Positions 1-8,850 of a stretch of 64,000 nucleotides of DNA are shown here, in pieces. A program made the translations under genes and the position numbers. Under the pieces are notes generated by a model, which was given only the letters and a program-made list of their open reading frames with translations, was not told the origin of the DNA and did no database searches. Location of the stretch: the NCBI RefSeq assembly GCF_018860385.1, contig NZ_JAHKPH010000014.1:62001-126000 (forward strand), given 5' to 3'. Source of the stretch: Reinekea forsetii. GTDB taxonomy: Bacteria > Pseudomonadota > Gammaproteobacteria > Pseudomonadales > Natronospirillaceae. Position 1 is the first letter of the stretch, and each line of letters begins with the position of its first letter.

Positions 1-23
1 AGCCCGAAAACTACTTTTTTAAT

Positions 24-64
24 AAAGCCAGCGCCGCTTGAGAAAGCCGCGCTGGCTTTTTTTG
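24..64 (+). terminator. Rho-independent terminator of an upstream gene
   Basis: An 11-bp stem (24-34 pairs with 49-59) with a 14-nt loop is followed by a run of T. It most likely ends a plus-strand gene lying before the window and isolates the helicase gene that follows. Confidence 0.75.
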
Positions 65-146
65 TTTTGGTTCTCACTTTACAATCAGGTTCGATTCAGG
101 CTTGAATCTGCTAAACTAAGGTGGATTATTCTAATAGGTTGTATTC

Positions 147-1364
147 ATGACATTTGCTTCATTTGGCTTAGCACCTGCACTATTAAAAGCAGTTGAGGCT
201 AAGGGCTACCAACAGCCAACGCCCATTCAATCGTCAGCCATTCCTGAGATTTTAAACAAACACGATGTGATGGCCGGGGCACAAACAGGTACCGGTAAAA
301 CGGCCGCCTTCGCCCTGCCCATTTTACATCGGCTGCACGAGACCAACAGTGACCACTCCTTGGTTAAAGCCTTGGTGCTTGCGCCCACTCGCGAGCTGGC
401 TCAACAAGTGAGCCAAAGCTTTTCATTTTATGGCCAACATACCCATCATAAAGTGGTCATGGCATATGGTGGCGTTAGTATCAACAATCAGTTAAGCGCC
501 CTCGAACAAGGCGTCGATATACTTGTAGCCACGCCTGGGCGTTTGTTAGATTTGCTTTCTCGAAAAGCCGTAGATTTATCAGCGCTTGAATTTTTAGTGT
601 TAGATGAAGCCGACCGGATGCTCGACATGGGTTTTATAGACGATATAAAACGCATCTTAAAATCAGTACCCAGCACCCGACAAACTCTCCTATTTTCAGC
701 CACCTTTGATGATGCGATCTTTAAATTAAGCCAAGGGTTATTGCAAGACCCAAAACTCATTGAAGTGGACCAGCGAAATGCCGCAGCGAGCCAAGTAGAG
801 CAAATAGCCTACGAAGTTGATAAACATAAAAAACGTGAAATAACCTCTTACTTAATTGGCTCCAACAACTGGCAACAGGTTTTAATTTTTACACGCACGA
901 AAGCAGGTGCCGATACACTAGCGAAAGAAATGTGCAAAGACGGTTTAAAAACACAATCAATACACGGAGATAAATCCCAAGGGGCTCGTGAACGCGCCTT
1001 AGCCGATTTTAAAAATGGCAGCATTCGTGCGCTGGTTGCAACTGATGTCGCCAGCCGAGGTTTAGATATTGCTCAACTTAAATATGTTATTAACTACGAG
1101 TTGCCTCACAATGCTGAAGACTATATTCATCGAATCGGTCGCACGGGTCGAGCAGGCGAAACAGGTAAAGCGATTACCCTGCTAAGTGCCGATGAAAATT
1201 GGTTGCTCGATGAAGTTCATAAAATTTTAGATACTCGATTACTTCAGCAATGGCTACCCGGGTACGAGCCGGATTTAGATCAAAATTTTTCGCCCGAAAA
1301 GCCCAAAAAATCTAAACGCGGCAATAGCGGAAGCCATCGAAAATCAAGAAGACCACGTCGATAA
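147..1364 (+). CDS. rhlE: DEAD-box RNA helicase, RhlE-like
   Basis: ATP-dependent RNA helicase of 405 residues, expected to act in the cytoplasm on structured RNA in ribosome assembly or mRNA turnover. All family motifs are visible: Q motif GYQQPTPIQ (20-28), Walker A AQTGTGKT (45-52), PTRELA, DEAD (153-156), SAT (184-186), ATDVASRGLD and HRIGRTGRAG. The tail after the second RecA domain is short and very basic (KPKKSKR...RRPRR), as in RhlE-type enzymes and unlike the long DbpA or CsdA tails. The gene stands alone behind a terminator. The subfamily name is inferred from motif wording and tail length; the DEAD-box assignment is certain. Confidence 0.9.
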   Translation: MTFASFGLAPALLKAVEAKGYQQPTPIQSSAIPEILNKHDVMAGAQTGTGKTAAFALPILHRLHETNSDHSLVKALVLAPTRELAQQVSQSFSFYGQHTHHKVVMAYGGVSINNQLSALEQGVDILVATPGRLLDLLSRKAVDLSALEFLVLDEADRMLDMGFIDDIKRILKSVPSTRQTLLFSATFDDAIFKLSQGLLQDPKLIEVDQRNAAASQVEQIAYEVDKHKKREITSYLIGSNNWQQVLIFTRTKAGADTLAKEMCKDGLKTQSIHGDKSQGARERALADFKNGSIRALVATDVASRGLDIAQLKYVINYELPHNAEDYIHRIGRTGRAGETGKAITLLSADENWLLDEVHKILDTRLLQQWLPGYEPDLDQNFSPEKPKKSKRGNSGSHRKSRRPRR

Positions 1365-1380
1365 GGCATACGGAGGCCAT

Positions 1381-1695
1381 ATGAAAACCATCTTTCTCAT
1401 TTTATTAATATCCTTGAGCATAGCTACGCATGCCGAACCGCTAAGTAACTTAGCCTCAGTTGAAGATGGTTTAAAATCAACAAACCTTGATAATGTTTCT
1501 GATGATTATATAAGGCTGACGTTAAATGTTGGGTCTTACCAAACCGCAAGCGCAATAAAAAATGCGGTTGAATCTTGGTTAGGCCCCGACATGGTGATAG
1601 TTGAAAGCGTTTCCTTGTTAAAAATTCAAGCGCCGAGAGACAGTACTGCGAGAGTAGAATTTTTGAGTGCGTTATTGAACTTGGATATTCAATAA
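1381..1695 (+). CDS. Small exported protein with a FlgI-like domain
   Basis: A 104-residue protein with a clear signal peptide (about residues 1-18, ending THA). The rest has the pattern of one segment of the flagellar P-ring protein FlgI: a 'LTLNVGSYQTASAIKNAV' strand-helix, a GP turn, a 'LLKIQAP' strand, then 'RVEFLSALLNLDI', which parallels 'VRVP...FLADIQNMQV' of FlgI. FlgI is normally about 360-370 residues, so this is a stand-alone domain or a relic. The start lies 16 bp after the helicase stop with a good GGAGG site, so it is probably co-transcribed. No flagellar gene is nearby. Function unknown. Confidence 0.65.
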   Translation: MKTIFLILLISLSIATHAEPLSNLASVEDGLKSTNLDNVSDDYIRLTLNVGSYQTASAIKNAVESWLGPDMVIVESVSLLKIQAPRDSTARVEFLSALLNLDIQ

Positions 1696-1710
1696 CGCTA
1701 TAAAGATGCT

Positions 1711-2919
1711 TTATTCTTGCGCGCTGCTGAGCTCTTCTTCAGTTTGCTCCGGCTGCTCTTTGGGAAGACTGATAATAAAGGTAGTGCCTTCGCCTTCGAC
1801 ACTGTCAACTTCAACATTTCCATTGTGTCGCTCAATGATCGATTGAGTAATGGCTAAACCAATACCCGTTCCTTTTCCAATGCCTTTGGTGGTAAAGAAA
1901 GGGTCAAAAATTTTACGCTTAACTTCTTCGCTCATCCCCTTGCCATTATCCGAAATAGAGACAACGATGTTGTCAGCATCGGCGGTGGTCTTAACGCCTA
2001 TACGACCAAACTCCTCAATGGCATGGCAAGCATTGACGATTATGTTCACAAACACTTGCCCTAACTGCGAAGCAATACATTCCACGGTTGCATCGTTGGC
2101 CAAATCAAATTCGACTTCGGCCTTATATTTAATCTCATTGCGCAGTAAATTCACTGACGACTCAAGAAGGTGGTTAATATCAGAATGTTCAAACTTAACT
2201 TCACCGATATGAGAGTATTCTTTTAAATCTTTCACGATATCACGAACCCGTACAAGACCATCTTTTGATTCGCCGGTTATTTCCTCTAAGCTTTCCATAT
2301 ACATTGGGATTTTGGTTTTTGCCGACCAAGTAGCATATAGAAGTGTGCCTGCACCTGTTGGGTCTTGTTCACAATGTTCCTTTAATGCCTCTAATTCTTC
2401 ATTTATTTTACCCACGTAACGACCAATGAGATTCATATTGGAAGAAACAAAGCCAATAGGGTTGTTTATTTCATGCGCCACGCCGGCGGCCAGTTGACCT
2501 AGCGCCGCTAACTTCTCTGATTGAATTAACTGATCTTGGGTTGCATTAATTTGCTCCGTTTGCTCCCTTAATCTCAATTGGATAGCGATTCGATTCAGCA
2601 AAATTTCAGGATGAATCGGTTTGGTTACAAAATCTGTCGCGCCGCAACTGAGCAATTCAGACTCGACCGAGCGTTCGCTGTCAGCGGTTAATATCATCAC
2701 AGGAATATTCTTAGCCTTAAAATACTCAACCACATCTCGGCCTGTGGTGTCTTTCATGTGTAAATCGGATAAAACCATATCCCAACGAGAGCCAGCTTGG
2801 TAGGCATTGAACAGCTCCTCGCCCGAACTGAACAGTTCTGAGTCATAGGTTTCAGCAACCACTTTTTGAATAATCAAACGACTGGATTTTTGATCATCAA
2901 CAATTGCAACTCTATTCAT
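1711..2919 (-). CDS. Receiver-histidine kinase hybrid (REC-HisKA-HATPase)
   Basis: About 402 residues from the chosen start. An N-terminal receiver domain (VAIVDD; phosphoacceptor Asp in 'MVLSDLHMKDTTG'; Lys in 'FVTKPIHP') is followed by a coiled-coil linker and a kinase core with the H-box 'AAGVAHEINNPIGF', N-box 'VNIIVNACHAI' and ATP lid 'GKGTGIGLAI'. It has no membrane segment, so it is cytoplasmic. I chose the ATG at 2919 because AAAGGAGGT lies just upstream and because it overlaps the end of the preceding kinase by 8 nt, which suggests translational coupling; an ATG at 2967 is also open. It is likely an intermediate kinase in the pathway formed by the neighbouring signalling genes. The target is unknown. 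Confidence 0.85.
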   Translation of the reverse strand: MNRVAIVDDQKSSRLIIQKVVAETYDSELFSSGEELFNAYQAGSRWDMVLSDLHMKDTTGRDVVEYFKAKNIPVMILTADSERSVESELLSCGATDFVTKPIHPEILLNRIAIQLRLREQTEQINATQDQLIQSEKLAALGQLAAGVAHEINNPIGFVSSNMNLIGRYVGKINEELEALKEHCEQDPTGAGTLLYATWSAKTKIPMYMESLEEITGESKDGLVRVRDIVKDLKEYSHIGEVKFEHSDINHLLESSVNLLRNEIKYKAEVEFDLANDATVECIASQLGQVFVNIIVNACHAIEEFGRIGVKTTADADNIVVSISDNGKGMSEEVKRKIFDPFFTTKGIGKGTGIGLAITQSIIERHNGNVEVDSVEGEGTTFIISLPKEQPEQTEEELSSAQE

Positions 2920-4267
2920 TGACAACCACCTCCTTTGGAAAAAGCATCGTAAACTCAGTACTTTCATTCAAGACACTTTTAGCTTTCACCGCACCATTCA
3001 CCATTTTCAATAAATTCTCACTTAAGGCTAGCCCTAACCCGACTCCTTCACCCACTGGCTTAGTGGTGAAAAACGCATTAAATATATTAGGTAAGTCTTC
3101 TTCAGTAATGCCGACGCCGTTATCTAACACGCTGACACCAAAATTTAATTCGTCTTTAAAATAGTACACACTGATTTTAGGATTTGCTTTGTCTTTAACG
3201 GCGTATACGGCATTTCTGACAATATTATCAAGTGCTAGGGTAAACACCTGCAAAGGTAAGCAAACCGAAATTGGTTCATCGGGTAATATTAAATCAACGT
3301 ACTCAGAGCCTTCTTCCAAACTCATGATGTAAAATTCAATGGAGCTTTTCACATCAAATACTTGTGGCTCTTCATCGGCCAGTTTATTCAATGGTTGCAA
3401 GAGCGACACGATATCTGAGACTCGATCCAAGCCTTCAACAGATTCATCGATAACTTGATCGACTTCTTTCAACATTTGACTGGGCTTATTCAAGCTATCT
3501 AAATTTAACGCTTCAATAGACTCTAAAACTTTAGAGCTTACTTTTCCGATGTAGGATAAATTACTTTTTATGAAACTAATGGGGTTATTAATTTCATGAG
3601 CAACACCCGCGGTGAAATGGCTCAAGGCGTTAGCTTTCTCAGTATCGACCAATTCACTTTGGGTACTCGACAAGCTATCGATGGTCGCCTGAAGCTCGCT
3701 GGTTTTTTCATAAATTTGTTGTTCGAGCGTGTCGGTCAGCTCATGCAATTCCATTTCCGTTCGTTTACGGATGAACCACTGCCCAAAAATGGTGCCGAAA
3801 ACCGCAATGACATCCTTTAGGTGCGCGGTCATGGGTGCTCCTTTAATAAGGTTATCACACGCAAACCAGCCAATCGGTTTTTCACCATGCCAGATAGAAA
3901 CAATTGCGTTCCAACCGGTACCCACTTCTTTGTCGTAACTTGTGAGGGTTATGTTTTCTTTTACAATTAATGCACCTTTTTGTTCAAGCGAGTCTTTCAT
4001 CCAGTGATTATCGCAAAGCGACATTTCTAGATCATGCTCGTCTTTAATTTGCCCGTTTTCGTCTGTTCCCCAAGTCCCTTTCACCTTAGTTTGATCATCG
4101 GACAGCAAAAGTATGCCTGCCCGATCAAGACATAAGACATTTAAGGATATTTGCACCGCTTCATGGCAAATGTCGTCTAAATTTTTACAGTGTGCGAAAG
4201 CATGTTCAGCTTCCGATAATAACCAATGTAGATCTACAGATGGCTGTTCGGATGAGTTCAGTTGCAT
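2912..4267 (-). CDS. GAF-domain sensor histidine kinase
   Basis: A 451-residue cytoplasmic kinase. Residues of about 25-170 look like a GAF sensory domain ('GWNAIVSIWHGEKPIGWFACDN'-type strands), followed by a coiled coil ('LEQQIYEKTSELQATIDSL'), a HisKA H-box 'TAGVAHEINNPISF', an N-box 'DNIVRNAVYAVKD' and G-boxes 'VLDNGVGI' and 'GEGVGLGLAL'. The start is supported by GGAGA four bases before the ATG. It is the first gene of a minus-strand pair with the receiver-kinase hybrid and is divergent from the response regulator at 4415. The ligand of the GAF domain cannot be told from sequence. Confidence 0.85.
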   Translation of the reverse strand: MQLNSSEQPSVDLHWLLSEAEHAFAHCKNLDDICHEAVQISLNVLCLDRAGILLLSDDQTKVKGTWGTDENGQIKDEHDLEMSLCDNHWMKDSLEQKGALIVKENITLTSYDKEVGTGWNAIVSIWHGEKPIGWFACDNLIKGAPMTAHLKDVIAVFGTIFGQWFIRKRTEMELHELTDTLEQQIYEKTSELQATIDSLSSTQSELVDTEKANALSHFTAGVAHEINNPISFIKSNLSYIGKVSSKVLESIEALNLDSLNKPSQMLKEVDQVIDESVEGLDRVSDIVSLLQPLNKLADEEPQVFDVKSSIEFYIMSLEEGSEYVDLILPDEPISVCLPLQVFTLALDNIVRNAVYAVKDKANPKISVYYFKDELNFGVSVLDNGVGITEEDLPNIFNAFFTTKPVGEGVGLGLALSENLLKMVNGAVKAKSVLNESTEFTMLFPKEVVVNE

Positions 4268-4349
4268 TGTTTCTCCACGCTCAAACGGGCCTAAATTCGG
4301 CCGCCCTACTTAAGACTTTAGCAGAGAATTAGAACTTCATTAGAAATCT

Positions 4350-4377
4350 TTGCGAAAGGTTAACCCCTGTCTATACT
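4350..4377 (+). promoter_or_regulatory. Candidate sigma70 promoter of the 4415 response-regulator operon
   Basis: TTGCGA (4350-4355) and TATACT (4372-4377) are separated by 16 bp and lie in the divergent gap between the kinase and regulator genes, 37 bp before the chosen start. Assigned by motif only. Confidence 0.45.
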
Positions 4378-4414
4378 GCCATTAGATTACCTAAAGAAGA
4401 TGCCTAGAGGATAT

Positions 4415-5197
4415 ATGGCTAAGATACTCGTAGTAGACGATGAAGCGAACGTTGCTAAGTCAGTGATGCGCCTTTTAGAAGAGCAGGGATTTCAAGTATT
4501 TACCGCTGAAAATGGCAAAAACGCACTCGACATACTCAATAGTGAAAGCGACATCAGCGTGGTCATTTCTGACCAGCGAATGCCGGTGATGACGGGGGCT
4601 GATCTGTTTAAGCAAATGCAACTCGATCACCCACTGGTGAAACGAGTATTGCTCACAGGTTACACTGAAATGGAGACGTTGCGAAAAGCCATCAACCAAG
4701 GGTCCATATTTAGATTATTGCTAAAACCCTGGGATGACAGTGAGCTCATAAATTGCATCCAAGAGGCCGTTGCCGCCTTCAATTTGGAACGTGAGAACAG
4801 ATCGATCAAAGAAAAATTAACCAAGCTCAACATAAATTTAGAGCGATCGGTAGATCAGAAAAATCGTGAATTGAGTATGAATATTCATTCACTAGAGCGC
4901 TATGAGTTAATTATTTCACAATTACCTATCGGAATAATTTGCCTGAGCGATGAAGGGATGATCGTGCTCGCCAATAAGCAATTTTACCATGACTTTAACA
5001 TTGACCATGCTATTGAAGGCTTACCGTTCAATAGAATTCTACCAGCTGAGATGAACAACCTTATAGAGAATTTTGAAGACGGTCGCCACCACACTATTGA
5101 AACAGACACCGCCAAATTTGATGTCACCTCTAACTTTTTACGAGACAACAACCATGTATTTGGAAAAACGCTCTCAATAAGGGTTTTAACTAAATGA
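4415..5197 (+). CDS. Response regulator with receiver, coiled coil and PAS-like output
   Basis: About 260 residues. The receiver domain is complete: acidic pair VVDDE, phosphoacceptor Asp in 'VVISDQRMPVMTG', Thr in 'LLTGYTE', Lys in 'RLLLKPWDD'. It is of the RpfG/PdtaR-like type common in HD-GYP and HDOD systems. A coiled coil follows ('NLERENRSIKEKL'), then a PAS-like region ('ISQLPIGIICLSDEGMIVLA'). There is no DNA-binding or cyclase domain, so it likely acts by protein contact. I start it at 4415 because AGAGGA sits six bases upstream; an ATG at 4400 is also in frame. It overlaps the next gene by 4 nt, giving an operon running to 7562. Confidence 0.8.
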   Translation: MAKILVVDDEANVAKSVMRLLEEQGFQVFTAENGKNALDILNSESDISVVISDQRMPVMTGADLFKQMQLDHPLVKRVLLTGYTEMETLRKAINQGSIFRLLLKPWDDSELINCIQEAVAAFNLERENRSIKEKLTKLNINLERSVDQKNRELSMNIHSLERYELIISQLPIGIICLSDEGMIVLANKQFYHDFNIDHAIEGLPFNRILPAEMNNLIENFEDGRHHTIETDTAKFDVTSNFLRDNNHVFGKTLSIRVLTK

Positions 5198-5484
5198 ATA
5201 TCCAGATTACGGAAGCTGTAGGCCGAACCACATCTTTGGCCATTGTGAACAGTCGCGGGGCGGTTTTAATTCCAGCCGGTTTTGAGTTGTCTGAAAAAGT
5301 TATTGAAGCCTTAATTAAGCAAGGGATTGAATCGGTAGAAGTTTTAGAAAGCAATGAAAACGACGTCATTGCAGAAATCATGCAAAAAAAGATTGATCGA
5401 ATTGAACACCTTTTTTATCCATACGATTCACCAAAAATGAATGAGCTAAAAACATGCTTGATCAATCAAACCCTGAACTCTTAG
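5194..5484 (+). CDS. Small protein, module resembling the tail of the HD-GYP neighbour
   Basis: A 96-residue soluble protein whose first half ('IVNSRGAVLIPAGFELSEKVIEALIKQGIESVEV' split over strands and one helix) has the same pattern as the C-terminal module of the REC/HD-GYP-like protein at 6231-7562 ('LFNVRGVIMLTKGT...LEKLRYI'). Modules of this type often accompany HD-GYP and HDOD proteins. It overlaps the previous gene by 4 nt and the next by 31 nt, so the three are probably translated together. I do not recognise a named family and assign no function. Confidence 0.7.
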   Translation: MNIQITEAVGRTTSLAIVNSRGAVLIPAGFELSEKVIEALIKQGIESVEVLESNENDVIAEIMQKKIDRIEHLFYPYDSPKMNELKTCLINQTLNS

Positions 5485-6227
5485 AGTGGCTAACGAGCCT
5501 TGAAAAGCTCGATCAAACTAAAATCATAAGCTCTGAAACCCAGAAGCTACTAGATGAACTCGGCAGTGAAGATTTAAACATTGCTCGAGTGAGCCAGCTG
5601 CTTGAGTCGGAGCCCATTCTTTGTGCCAGAATTTTGATGATTGCCAACAGTCCATTTTTTGGTTTTGCCCGACAAATTGACCGCATTGAAGAAGCCGTCG
5701 TCATCATCGGCAGTAAAACACTGACCTCATTGATTTACACCAGTACACTGCTAAAAAGCACAAGTAACCCTTCGGTATTGCCTTATGCAAAGCATTCACT
5801 GACCACAGCCTTGTTCGGCAAAGCGCTGGCTGAAGCTACTAACGAAGACAAAGACCAAGCTTACTTAGGCGGCTTGTTGCATCTACTACCGGTTATTGCC
5901 AACTATCACCCGAAATTAGAAGGCCAGCTCAGCAATGAATTATTACAGGCGGCGGCTTCCACCTTATTGGTAAAAATAGGCATGCCAGAGTCGACTTGCC
6001 ACAATATAACCAACTTATACAGTGACAACCCCGACAACAGCCAATCTAAAATATTGAAATTGGCTAACGCCATGGCGATTATTCTTACCACTGAGGATTG
6101 TCCATTCTCATCGATTCCTAATTTAGAAACATTGCTTTCTGAGTTATCCATTAAGCCTTCTGAGCTGGCGACTATGTGTGCCCGCGTTGAATCAGAACAG
6201 CACAGTTTATTCAGGTTACTAGGTTAA
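5454..6227 (+). CDS. HDOD domain signalling protein
   Basis: 257 residues. The central part has the HDOD pattern: 'LNIARVSQLLESEPILCARILMIANSPFFGF', then 'IEEAVVIIGSKTLTSLIYTS' and 'FGKALAEATNEDKDQAYLGGLLH'. HDOD proteins resemble HD phosphohydrolases but lack the metal ligands and usually work as scaffolds in c-di-GMP or chemotaxis-like pathways. No other catalytic motif is seen. It starts inside the preceding small gene and ends 3 bp before the next, so it is tightly coupled. Its partners are probably the two flanking receiver proteins (inference from context). Confidence 0.82.
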   Translation: MLDQSNPELLEWLTSLEKLDQTKIISSETQKLLDELGSEDLNIARVSQLLESEPILCARILMIANSPFFGFARQIDRIEEAVVIIGSKTLTSLIYTSTLLKSTSNPSVLPYAKHSLTTALFGKALAEATNEDKDQAYLGGLLHLLPVIANYHPKLEGQLSNELLQAAASTLLVKIGMPESTCHNITNLYSDNPDNSQSKILKLANAMAIILTTEDCPFSSIPNLETLLSELSIKPSELATMCARVESEQHSLFRLLG

Positions 6228-6230
6228 AAT

Positions 6231-7562
6231 ATGACGGAAATTTCGAGTGATCAAATAAAAATATTATTTGTAGACGATGAAGAAAACATTTTAAAAACCC
6301 TTAAACGCTTAATGAGTTTTGAGGATTACGAATGTTTTTTTGCCTCTAACGGAAAAGAAGGGTTAGAGCTACTTCAACAAACACCCATTGATATCATTAT
6401 ATCTGATATGCGTATGCCGGAAATGAATGGCGATGATTTTTTAGCCGCCGCGCGTGAGATTTGCCCAAATTCAATGCGATTTATTTTGTCGGGTTACTCC
6501 GACTTTACCTCCATGATTAAGGCTCTGAATGAAGGCGGTGTACATCAATTTATCTCCAAGCCTTGGGATGATGAAGCCCTCCTTCAAAAAATTCACGATG
6601 CCGCTGAGTCTGTAAAAATAAGAAGCGAGCGCGATAGACTACGAGAGCTAACAGAGCGACAAGCTCAAGAGCTCAAAGATGCCAACCAAGGTTTAGAAGC
6701 AAAAGTTAAGGCACGCACCAACGAACTGGAACAAACTTCCGACATGCTCGATTTAAGCTTTCAAGAGCTTAAAGCCAGTTATGGCGTTTTTATTGATGTG
6801 ATTGGGCAGGTGCTGAGCCTTCGTTCCGTTGCGCCTAAAGATTACCTGAATGATATTGCCGATACGGCAAAAGCCTTAGCGGCCGCTAAGGGCATGAACG
6901 AAGATCAGCAAGATAATGTTTATAAAGCTGCAAAACTACACGAGCTAGGGAAAATCAGAATACCTGAAAACATTCTAAAGAAACCACTAACACAAATGTC
7001 AACTCAAGAGCTTAAAGAATACAAAACCTACCCAATGCAAGGTTATGCGCTGTTAGCAAGCTTGGATAACTTAGGCGAAGTTGCGAACTATATTCAGGCG
7101 CACAGCGAACACTTTAATGGCAAAGGTTTTCCTAACCGACTCAGTGAAGGCCAAATTCCGCTCGGCTCTCGAATCATTTCGATTTGCATGTATTACTTCA
7201 TGTATCGGAACGGGCTCATCGATGGCAACAGCCACGATGAAGACGAATCGGAGAAGTTTATTCGACAAAAGGCCGGTCAATGGGTCGACCCTGATTTAGT
7301 GGAAGCATTTTTAGAATGTGCGGAAGAAGAGTTAGCCAAAAAAGGGCAGTTTGAAAGCCGTATCGCACTGTCACAAGCTCAACCAGGCATAGTGTTATCA
7401 CGTGATTTATTTAACGTACGTGGTGTCATCATGCTAACGAAAGGCACCATGGTTACGCTAAAAACATTGGAGAAACTCAGATACATCGCCGAGAAAGACT
7501 CAACCGACTATACACTCTATATTGAAGTCACGAATACGTTACCAACAGAAGGTGACGCTTAG
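6231..7562 (+). CDS. Response regulator with degenerate HD-GYP domain
   Basis: 443 residues: an intact receiver (VDDEEN; Asp in 'IIISDMRMPEMNG'; Lys in 'FISKPWDD'), a long coiled coil (about 130-175), then an HD-GYP-type fold. HD-GYP proteins normally hydrolyse c-di-GMP using a bimetal site. Here the signature HD is HE ('KLHELGKIRIPE'), HHE is HSE ('AHSEHFNGKGFP'), GYP is GFP, and the late Asp of 'ADVYDAL' is missing ('ISICMYYFMYR'). I therefore infer that it binds ligand or partner rather than cleaving c-di-GMP. The C-terminal about 65 residues form the small module shared with the 5194 gene. Last gene of the operon. Confidence 0.85.
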   Translation: MTEISSDQIKILFVDDEENILKTLKRLMSFEDYECFFASNGKEGLELLQQTPIDIIISDMRMPEMNGDDFLAAAREICPNSMRFILSGYSDFTSMIKALNEGGVHQFISKPWDDEALLQKIHDAAESVKIRSERDRLRELTERQAQELKDANQGLEAKVKARTNELEQTSDMLDLSFQELKASYGVFIDVIGQVLSLRSVAPKDYLNDIADTAKALAAAKGMNEDQQDNVYKAAKLHELGKIRIPENILKKPLTQMSTQELKEYKTYPMQGYALLASLDNLGEVANYIQAHSEHFNGKGFPNRLSEGQIPLGSRIISICMYYFMYRNGLIDGNSHDEDESEKFIRQKAGQWVDPDLVEAFLECAEEELAKKGQFESRIALSQAQPGIVLSRDLFNVRGVIMLTKGTMVTLKTLEKLRYIAEKDSTDYTLYIEVTNTLPTEGDA

Positions 7563-7572
7563 TTTTTGTTAA

Positions 7573-7610
7573 AGACTCATGCACAGTTAAAAGTGCATGA
7601 GTCTATTTTG
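7573..7610. terminator. Terminator between convergent genes
   Basis: A perfect 12-bp stem (7573-7584 with 7593-7604, AGACTCATGCAC type) and an 8-nt loop lie between the stops of the HD-GYP-like gene and bkdB. The flanking T/A runs are modest on both sides, so it may serve both directions. Confidence 0.65.
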
Positions 7611-7613
7611 AGA

Positions 7614-8840
7614 TTACTTTAATGTCATCATCATTGTCATTGGTGATTCTAAGAATTGCTTCCAGCGATTATTAAAGCGAGCAATGGTGCCACCATCGAG
7701 TACACGGTGATCGCCCGACCAGCTGGTTTGAATGATCTCGCGTGCCACGACTTGACCGTTGCTGTCAAAGCGAGGCAATGACTGTATTCGGCCAATGCCA
7801 ACAATAGCGACTTCAGGCGCGTTGACAATGGGAGTTGTCACCGTGCCACCAATAGACCCAATGTTCGAAATAGTTACCGTACCGCCTTTTAAATCGGCTG
7901 GCGATAAACGGCCCGCGCGCCCGGCTTTTGTCAGCCGCTTAATTTCGGCTGAGACTTCCGCTAACGACATCCGATTCACGCCTTTAATATTTGGCACCAT
8001 TAACCCCATTGGGGAATCGACTGCCATGCCAATGTTATGATCAGAGAACTGGTGTATCTCTGTTCCAGCATCATTTACATGGCTGTTAATGATTGGAAAT
8101 TCTTTCAGCGCCAGCGATAAACTTTTTACTAAAATGGCCATCAAGGTTAACTTTTGCTCACTGTCTTCCGATGCCTCATTCAAGGTACGACGCATTGCGT
8201 TGGCGGCGGTAATATCCACTTCTTCAGCAAAGGTGAAATGCGGAATGGTGGAGACACTGTGCAACATTTGTTTTGCCATCGCCGCACGAATGCCTTTAAT
8301 AGGAATAATATCTACGGCCGATTCAGCTGCGGGCGTTGCGTTGGCAGAGACAGCTGGCTGGCCGCCTTCGACAAAGTTAAGCATATCTTCTTTAAGCACT
8401 CGGCCATTTGGCCCTGTACCTGGTACCTGGGCAATGTCGACATCTTGTTCTCTAGCAATGCGCCTTACCGCAGGCGTCGCCAATACTTTTCGGCTGGTGC
8501 TTGGTTCAGTTTTTAAGCTTTGCGTTACAGCTTCTACTTTGCTTGGCTTAGCCTCTTGCTTTTCTTCAGCCGCAGGTTCTGCTTCAGTATTACCGGCTGA
8601 TGCAGATAACTCTATTTGAAACAATGGCGCATGCACTTTAGCAATCTCACCTTCTTTCACATAGTGTTTTACTAGAATGCCAGCGTGCTTGGCAGGTATC
8701 TGGACCAATGCTTTATCGGTTTGAACATCAGCAATGGCCTGATCTTCTTCGATCACATCGCCTTCTTGTGCTAACCATTCAACCAGCTCACACTCCACAA
8801 TGCCTTCGCCGATATCCGGTAAAATAAAATCTTCTTTCAT
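7614..8840 (-). CDS. bkdB: Branched-chain 2-oxoacid dehydrogenase E2 (dihydrolipoamide acyltransferase)
   Basis: 408 residues. It transfers branched acyl groups from lipoyl-lysine to CoA and forms the core of the complex that oxidises the 2-oxoacids of Val, Leu and Ile. Visible parts: one lipoyl domain with the lipoylated Lys in '[11 protein letters not shown]', an alanine-rich linker, the peripheral-subunit-binding domain ('[16 protein letters not shown]...[11 protein letters not shown]'), and the catalytic domain ending in '[15 protein letters not shown]' with the active His and Asp. It follows the E1 beta gene by 10 bp. No E3 (lpd) gene is adjacent, so E3 is presumably shared with other complexes. 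Confidence 0.9.
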   Translation of the reverse strand: MKEDFILPDIGEGIVECELVEWLAQEGDVIEEDQAIADVQTDKALVQIPAKHAGILVKHYVKEGEIAKVHAPLFQIELSASAGNTEAEPAAEEKQEAKPSKVEAVTQSLKTEPSTSRKVLATPAVRRIAREQDVDIAQVPGTGPNGRVLKEDMLNFVEGGQPAVSANATPAAESAVDIIPIKGIRAAMAKQMLHSVSTIPHFTFAEEVDITAANAMRRTLNEASEDSEQKLTLMAILVKSLSLALKEFPIINSHVNDAGTEIHQFSDHNIGMAVDSPMGLMVPNIKGVNRMSLAEVSAEIKRLTKAGRAGRLSPADLKGGTVTISNIGSIGGTVTTPIVNAPEVAIVGIGRIQSLPRFDSNGQVVAREIIQTSWSGDHRVLDGGTIARFNNRWKQFLESPMTMMMTLK

Positions 8841-8850
8841 GGTCGGCTCC

